Positions 61,231-64,000 of a stretch of DNA of 64,000 nucleotides are shown in pieces. This DNA comes from Schaedlerella glycyrrhizinilytica_A. GTDB lineage: Bacteria > Bacillota > Clostridia > Lachnospirales > Lachnospiraceae. The notes under the pieces are model-generated. The model did no database searches, was not told the origin of the DNA, and saw nothing but the letters and a program-made list of their open reading frames with translations. The position numbers were made by a program, and so were the translations under genes. The stretch is from NCBI RefSeq assembly GCF_042852765.1, contig NZ_AP031414.1; one strand, 5' to 3'. Position 1 is the first letter of the stretch; each line of letters opens with the position of its first letter.

Positions 61231-62109
61231 TTATTTCGCCTTTACGACCGCATCCTTTTCAATATCACGATGCTCGATCCGCGCGCCATAATGCTCATTC
61301 CCGCTCACAAATTCGTAAAGCCTGTTCGCAAGCGTCACCGAACGATGTTTTCCTCCTGTACATCCGATCGCGATCACAAGCTGGTTCTTCCCCTCCCAAA
61401 TGTAATTCGGAAGCAAAAACTGCACCAGATCTTCCAGTTTTTTCACAAACAATTCGGCTCGCTCGTTGTTCATCACATAATCCTGCACTTCCGGATCGTT
61501 TCCCGTTTTTTCTTTTAAATCTTCTATATAATAAGGATTCGGAAGAAACCGGACGTCCAGTACAATATCCGCATCCTGTGGGATTCCGTATTTGAACCCG
61601 AACGACATCACCGTCACATACAGATTTTTAAAATCTTTTCCCTCCACGAAGATCTTTTCCAATTCCGCTTTCAATTCCCGTGTCAGCATCTTACTTGTAT
61701 CCAGTATATAAGTCGCCCGCAGTTTTAAGAACGAAATCTTCTCGCGCTCTTTCGCGATCCCCACATCCACATGTCCGATCCCGCCGAGCGGATGCTGCCT
61801 GCGTGTTTCCTTATATCGTTTGACAAGCACATCCGATTTCGCATCCAAAAACAAAATCTCATAAGAAATGCCCTTTTCGTCCAGTTCTTTCAAATGCTGT
61901 TCCAGTCCGTCCAACGCTTCTCCGCTTCGGACGTCGATCCCGAGCGCCACTCTGTTCAGTTCCGAATCCGGCGTTGTCAGCATTTCTCCAAATTTCGTCA
62001 CAAGCGCGATGGGCAGATTATCCACACAAAAATATCCCATATCTTCCAACATTTTCAATGCCGTTGATTTCCCCGCGCCCGACATTCCCGTCACAATTAC
62101 AAATCTCAT
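61231..62109 (-). CDS. rapZ: RapZ/YvcJ nucleotide-binding protein
   Basis: A 292-residue protein. Walker A is TGMSGAGKSTALKMLEDMG at the N-terminus. The C-terminal domain has AIGCTGGKHRSVTLANRLYE, a phosphate-sensing-like site. In enterobacteria RapZ directs GlmZ RNA decay; in Firmicutes YvcJ has a less clear role in competence and wall metabolism. It is 25 nt downstream of murB. Confidence 0.95.
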   Translation of the reverse strand: MRFVIVTGMSGAGKSTALKMLEDMGYFCVDNLPIALVTKFGEMLTTPDSELNRVALGIDVRSGEALDGLEQHLKELDEKGISYEILFLDAKSDVLVKRYKETRRQHPLGGIGHVDVGIAKEREKISFLKLRATYILDTSKMLTRELKAELEKIFVEGKDFKNLYVTVMSFGFKYGIPQDADIVLDVRFLPNPYYIEDLKEKTGNDPEVQDYVMNNERAELFVKKLEDLVQFLLPNYIWEGKNQLVIAIGCTGGKHRSVTLANRLYEFVSGNEHYGARIEHRDIEKDAVVKAK

Positions 62110-62134
62110 CTGTACGTCCCCTAACTTAAATCTC

Positions 62135-63040
62135 TTAAAACTCCCCGATCCGTCTTACTTCCGGTTCCAGCCGTACGCCGAACTTCGCTTCCACACGGTC
62201 CGCCACCTGCTCCATCAATGAAACGATGTCCGCCGCCGTCGCATTCTCCCGGTTGATCACAAATCCACAGTGTTTCTCCGAAACCTGTGCGCCTCCGACA
62301 CGGAATCCACGCAGTCCCGTATCCTCGATCAGTTTTCCCGCAAAATATCCCTCGGGACGTTTGAACGTACTTCCCGCACTCGGATATTCCAACGGTTGTT
62401 TTGTCACACGCTTTTCTTTCAATTCCTCCATATATGCACGGATTTTTTCCGGATCTCCCGGCTGAAGTTTCAGCTGTGCGCTCAGCACAATGTCTCCGTT
62501 TTTGGCAAAAACGCTGCTCCGGTATCCCAGTTCCATCCGGTCTGCCGGGACAACCCGAAATTCGCCGTCTTTTGTCAATGCAAGTGCGTTGTACAAAATA
62601 TGTTTCATTTCTCCGCCGTAAGCTCCGGCATTCATCATCACCGCACCGCCGAGTGTTCCCGGAATGCCGGATGCAAATTCCATGCCGGTCAGTGCATGTT
62701 CCAGCGCCTGCGCCGCAGTTTTGGAAAGCAATGCGCCTGCCTGCGCATACACCATATCGCCTTCCACGCGGATCTTGTTCATATTCTTACAGATCTGGAT
62801 GACCACGCCCCGGTAGCCGCCGTCCCCGACGAGCAGATTGCTTCCGTTTCCGATCACATAATATGGAACGTTCTCCTTTTTAAGCAGATTCACAACCGCT
62901 CTGACTTCCTCTTCCTCCGTCGGCGTCACAAAAAAATCAGCCGGTCCGCCGACACGAAATGTCGTATGCCGGCTCATCGGCTCGTCTTTTGAGACATTGG
63001 ACTGATCCAGACATTGACACAATTCATCATATAAACTCAT
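62135..63040 (-). CDS. murB: UDP-N-acetylenolpyruvoylglucosamine reductase
   Basis: About 301 residues. The start at 63040 (MSLYDELCQCLDQ) follows TGGAG; an ATG at 63058 is possible. The FAD domain has HTTFRVGGPADFFV and IGNGSNLLVGDGGYRG. The catalytic segment is YPSAGSTFKRPEGYFAGKLI, the short Firmicute type. It makes UDP-MurNAc, a cytosolic step of peptidoglycan synthesis. First gene of the murB-rapZ-whiA-crh run. Confidence 0.95.
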   Translation of the reverse strand: MSLYDELCQCLDQSNVSKDEPMSRHTTFRVGGPADFFVTPTEEEEVRAVVNLLKKENVPYYVIGNGSNLLVGDGGYRGVVIQICKNMNKIRVEGDMVYAQAGALLSKTAAQALEHALTGMEFASGIPGTLGGAVMMNAGAYGGEMKHILYNALALTKDGEFRVVPADRMELGYRSSVFAKNGDIVLSAQLKLQPGDPEKIRAYMEELKEKRVTKQPLEYPSAGSTFKRPEGYFAGKLIEDTGLRGFRVGGAQVSEKHCGFVINRENATAADIVSLMEQVADRVEAKFGVRLEPEVRRIGEF

Positions 63041-63217
63041 ATTTTTTCTCCATTTCACTTCTATTTCTGTCTCTTAGCTTCATCATGATTTCATCCTGTC
63101 CCCGGCTTTTGTCATCATTGACCGCGGGGGGATATACGGGTAGTTCTCGGATAGTATGATTTCTATTTCACATGATACAATACTTTTTCCCTAATTGCCA
63201 GTAAAAGCGCGAAGAAC

Positions 63218-63246
63218 TTGCAAATTCCGTTTAAATGATGTATATT
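63218..63246 (+). promoter_or_regulatory. Sigma-A promoter for the CorC-type gene
   Basis: TTGCAA (63218-63223), 17-nt spacer, TATATT (63241-63246). It leaves a leader of about 145 nt before the TTG start; this contains GTAC- and AGCG-rich complementary bits but no riboswitch class that I recognise. Confidence 0.75.
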
Positions 63247-63394
63247 ATTTTCGTGTACTCGTAGCGTCGATGTACAAGGGGAAACACGCCTCAAACCGCG
63301 TAATTTCGGTAATTTTCAGCGTTATCCTCAATCAGCGTACACGCTAATGAAAACAGAAGTAAATTTTATGATATCAAAGGAGTGATCAGATCAT

Positions 63395-64000
63395 TGGATT
63401 CGAGTGACGCCATACAAATTATCGTACTTATATTATTACTATTATTATCCGGATTTTTTTCATCCGCGGAGACTTCGCTGACTACTGTCAGCAAGATCAA
63501 GATGCGTGCCCTTGCCGACGACGGCAACAAACGTGCCGCAGCCGTACTTGAGATTACGGAGAAGCACACAGGCAAGATGCTGAGCGCCATTTTGATCGGA
63601 AACAACATCGTGAATATCTGTGCCACAGCGCTCGCCACAACGATCGCTTACAATTTCGGCGGATATATGGTCAGTATTATGACCGCCTTTATGACGGTTG
63701 CGATCCTCGTTTTCGGAGAGATCACACCGAAGAACCTTGCGACGATCAAAGCTCAGAATCTGGCACTTGCATATATTCCGATCATCAAAATATTTATGAC
63801 TATTATGACGCCGTTCATTTTCATCATCAATCTGATCTGTAACGGAATCCTGCGTTTATTCCGTGTCGATCCGAAAGCGAAGAACAACACCATGACAGAA
63901 GATGAACTCCGCACCATTGTGGATGTCAGCCACGAAGACGGGGTAATCGAGTCTGAAGAAAAAGAGATGATCTACAATGTGTTCGATCTTGGAGATGCGC
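63395..64000 (+). CDS. CNNM/CBS-domain membrane protein (HlyC/CorC type), 3' truncated
   Basis: The first about 202 residues of a larger protein cut by the window end. The start is a TTG at 63395 after AAAGGAG (a GTG at 63383 is less likely). LSGFFSSAETSLTTVSKIKM and IGNNIVNICATALATTIAYN mark the CNNM membrane domain, and LVFGEITPKNLATIKAQNLA is its signature. MTEDELRTIVDVSHEDGVIE leads to the CBS pair. Relatives handle magnesium or cobalt. Confidence 0.92.

Overview
The window looks like a chromosomal segment of a motile, spore-forming, low-to-mid GC Firmicute, most likely Lachnospiraceae (Roseburia/Agathobacter type). The grounds are the FliW/CsrA/flagellin arrangement, the flgM-flgN-flgK-flgL-yviE-fliW-csrA gene order, SpoIIID, a murB-rapZ-whiA-crh cluster, LacI/ABC glycan operons and a CptIN-like type III toxin-antitoxin remnant. 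The genus is inference; no rRNA is present.

1-16.6 kb, motility. At the left edge a Hin-type serine recombinase gene lies between 49-bp perfect inverted repeats (1-49 and 818-866). A sigma-28-like promoter inside the segment (75-102) points out of its left end. Inversion would place it in front of the first flagellin gene (953), so this reads as a flagellin phase switch, drawn here with that promoter facing away. Two tandem flagellins with near-identical ends and different cores follow. Each leader carries a GGA-loop hairpin plus a GGA-containing Shine-Dalgarno, as expected for CsrA control, and fliW-csrA are encoded 12 kb downstream. Between lie a PilZ protein, a leftward YlqG/FlhB-C pair, cheA-cheW-cheR, cheB, and the late flagellar operon flgM to csrA.

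16.6-32.2 kb, stress and plant-glycan use: yaaA; a CE15 esterase coupled to a GPH symporter with a divergent AraC regulator; an ABC importer-lacI-GH31 alpha-xylosidase operon with a perfect 22-bp LacI operator next to its promoter; and a GH3 gene followed by a Y-family polymerase and a YolD-like protein.

32.4-42.7 kb, mixed functions: an LPXTG-type SHIRT-domain surface protein; a candidate yybP-ykoY manganese riboswitch before an unknown gene and yccF; an M20 peptidase; a LacX-like epimerase; a trigger-factor-like lipoprotein foldase behind a hairpin cluster; cardiolipin synthase; a small membrane protein; and a Crp/Fnr gene broken by an in-frame TGA, divergent from a 4Fe-4S protein.

42.8-51 kb, mobile and decayed DNA: a type III toxin-antitoxin locus with intact promoter, antitoxin repeat and terminator but a frameshifted toxin gene, then a roughly 7.5-kb integrative mobilizable element at the 3' end of guaA (integrase, excisionase, MobC-like, RepA-like ATPase, MOBV relaxase, oriT-like hairpins, XRE regulator, two cargo genes of unknown role).

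51-64 kb, core genes: guaA, a MATE transporter, an HPr-like protein without the active histidine, a YesM/YesN two-component pair with an 83-nt overlap, spoIIID, tRNA-Glu(CUC), a lipid kinase, crh-like gene, whiA, rapZ, murB, and the start of a CNNM/CBS (CorC-type) protein cut by the window end.
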